Shown: piece after piece, positions 62,917 through 64,000 of the stretch
Layout of the letters: each line of letters starts with the position of its first letter
Position numbering within the stretch: the stretch's first letter is position 1
Origin: an uncultured Prevotellaceae bacterium
GTDB taxonomy: Bacteria; Bacteroidota; Bacteroidia; Bacteroidales; Muribaculaceae
Reading direction: 5' to 3'
Length of the DNA stretch: 64,000 bases
Assembly (NCBI GenBank): GCA_900319525.1
Contig: ONOU01000022.1
Span: 1-64,000, forward strand
The notes under the pieces: generated by a model
The model's input: only the letters and a program-made list of their open reading frames with translations
Databases searched by the model: none
What the model was told of the DNA's origin: nothing
Program-made: the position numbers and the translations under genes

Positions 62917-64000
62917 TGAAAAAGATTGTATTGCTTGCACTGATTTGTGCGGCCTATCTAGTTCCGAACTATGCAAACGCACAGGAGGTAACCTATGTTG
63001 AAGATCCTTCTCAGGGCTATCTTTTCAATCGCATGCGTGACAATTGGTTTATTGATGCCGAAGGTGGTGTCGGCTTGTTCATGTCCCCCTATGATGCTAA
63101 CGCTCCTTGGGGCAAGCAACTCGGCGCCAAGGTCAACGTTCACATCGGTAAGTGGTTCTCACCGCTGCTGGGTTTGCGTTTTGGTGGTGACTTTGAGCAA
63201 CTCAAGGGCGCTACCTGGGTTGGCAACTATGCTGCCCTGGGTTACCGCAACTGGCCCGAGCTGTACAAGGACGGTAAATATGCTCCCACTCACTTCAACG
63301 ATGCTGGTGTGACTGGTGACGTTCTGTTCAATGTATCGAACTGGCTGTGTGGCTACAAGCCCTATCGCTTCTACAACGCCATTTTCTACGTCGGTATGGA
63401 CGCAAACTGGGTTTATGCCCGTTCTGGTGATCGTCCCAAGTCAGACGGTCCCTGGAAATATGGTGCTAACGACGACCCCGACCACAGCCGCAACTACAGT
63501 ATTCATGCCGGCTTGCTCAACAGCTTCGCCATCACCAAGAAGATTGACGTGCTGCTCGACCTGCGTTTCGACTTCCTGCAGGAGCACGCCGATGGTGCCG
63601 GTATGGGTTACCGCACCTGGAACGAGTATCCCAGCGTGATGATCGGTATGAGCTACAAGCTCGGCAAGAGCGAGTGGAACGCTCCCGTTACCGCCGTTTG
63701 CCCCGAGTGGAAATATACCGATGCCGAGGGTGACGCTCTCGTTGCTGACCTGAACGACGCTAAGCGCAAGATCGCTGACCTTGAGAATCAGCTGCGCAAG
63801 TGTCTCGAGAAGAAAGACGCTCCCACCGCTCAGCAGTTGGTTGAGTCGGGTGAGGCTCCCCTTGCTACGGTTTACTTCCCCATCAACCGCACTGACGTGC
63901 TGGGTGTACAGCGCAACGTTGTTGAGGCTGTTGCCGAGGTGATGAAGAACGAGAACCGCAACTACCTGCTCACCGGTTGGGCCGACAACTACACGGGTAA
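62917..64000 (+). CDS. OmpA-family outer membrane protein (cut by window end)
   Basis: At least 361 residues; the 3' end is outside the window. A signal peptide (MKKIVLLALICAAYLVPNYANA, cleavage before QEV) is followed by a beta-barrel part (about 25-245), a short coiled-coil linker (LVADLNDAKRKIADLENQL) and the start of the C-terminal peptidoglycan-binding OmpA domain (PLATVYFPINRTDVLGV...). It is likely a major porin-like structural protein. Codon use leans to GCT, GGT, CGT and GTT, unlike most genes here, consistent with very high expression. It has its own promoter. Confidence 0.85.

Overview
The window looks like chromosomal DNA of a Bacteroidales bacterium, probably of the Prevotellaceae/Muribaculaceae kind. 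The evidence is: TAnnTTTG promoter boxes (the Bacteroidetes -7 element) before many genes with little Shine-Dalgarno signal; a Bacteroidetes-type Rpb6-like omega subunit next to BamD; a 329-residue malate dehydrogenase of the Bacteroides type; many SusC/TonB-type and beta-barrel outer membrane proteins; and secreted proteins carrying paired dockerin-like calcium-binding repeats. The genus cannot be fixed from the sequence alone. Three exact 99-bp shared blocks next to breaks at the left end suggest a short-read (k=99) assembly, possibly a metagenome bin.

Layout. 1-3155: repeat-rich left end and two tandem paralogues of a secreted dockerin protein, both broken at the same three places. 3413-4304: DJ-1/PfpI protein and tRNA-Val. 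4766-9387: parE, coaD, an S41 protease and a small secreted protein. 9540-12179: hypothetical gene, NhaD antiporter and PrsW-like protease. 12290-14269: dockerin/VWA-like/FGE-fold secreted protein. 14506-18029: SSS symporter, hypothetical gene, flavoprotein and methyltransferase. 18172-24902: recA, asnS, a pseudouridine synthase with a long RQGGYQ repeat tail, a second tRNA-Val, mdh and recR. 24961-27900: dockerin protein with three FGE-fold domains. 28227-32955: a small charged protein, a membrane protein, miaA, a DPP IV-like peptidase and bcp. 33179-37881: bamD, rpb6, comF, recX, a patatin-like lipase, pyrE and an SRPBCC-like gene. 38038-40596: GHL10 glycosidase with a dockerin.

40726-44606 is a compact cassette with its own promoter and terminator: a phage portal-like protein, a scaffold-like acidic protein, a SU10-type major capsid-like protein with an N-terminal lipoprotein-type signal, and an M15 peptidase. 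No terminase, tail or integrase gene lies nearby. This is the strongest candidate for an unusual system (domesticated capsid or prophage remnant). 44735-53631 follows as an outer-membrane locus: TonB-dependent receptor, small lipoprotein, DUF6850-type barrel, DUF4876-type lipoprotein and M16 peptidase, interrupted by a 177-bp MITE-like element.

53775-64000 holds a hemerythrin/LuxR regulator, a second inverted-repeat element, a divergent cupin/HxlR pair, and a purine nucleoside phosphorylase - NMO/FabK-like - DUF4494 - YggS run. It ends with an MFS transporter, transketolase and the 5' part of an abundant-type OmpA-family porin cut by the window end. Most of the window is housekeeping. The accessory interest lies in the dockerin/FGE secreted proteins, the capsid cassette, the TonB/M16 locus and the small inverted-repeat elements.
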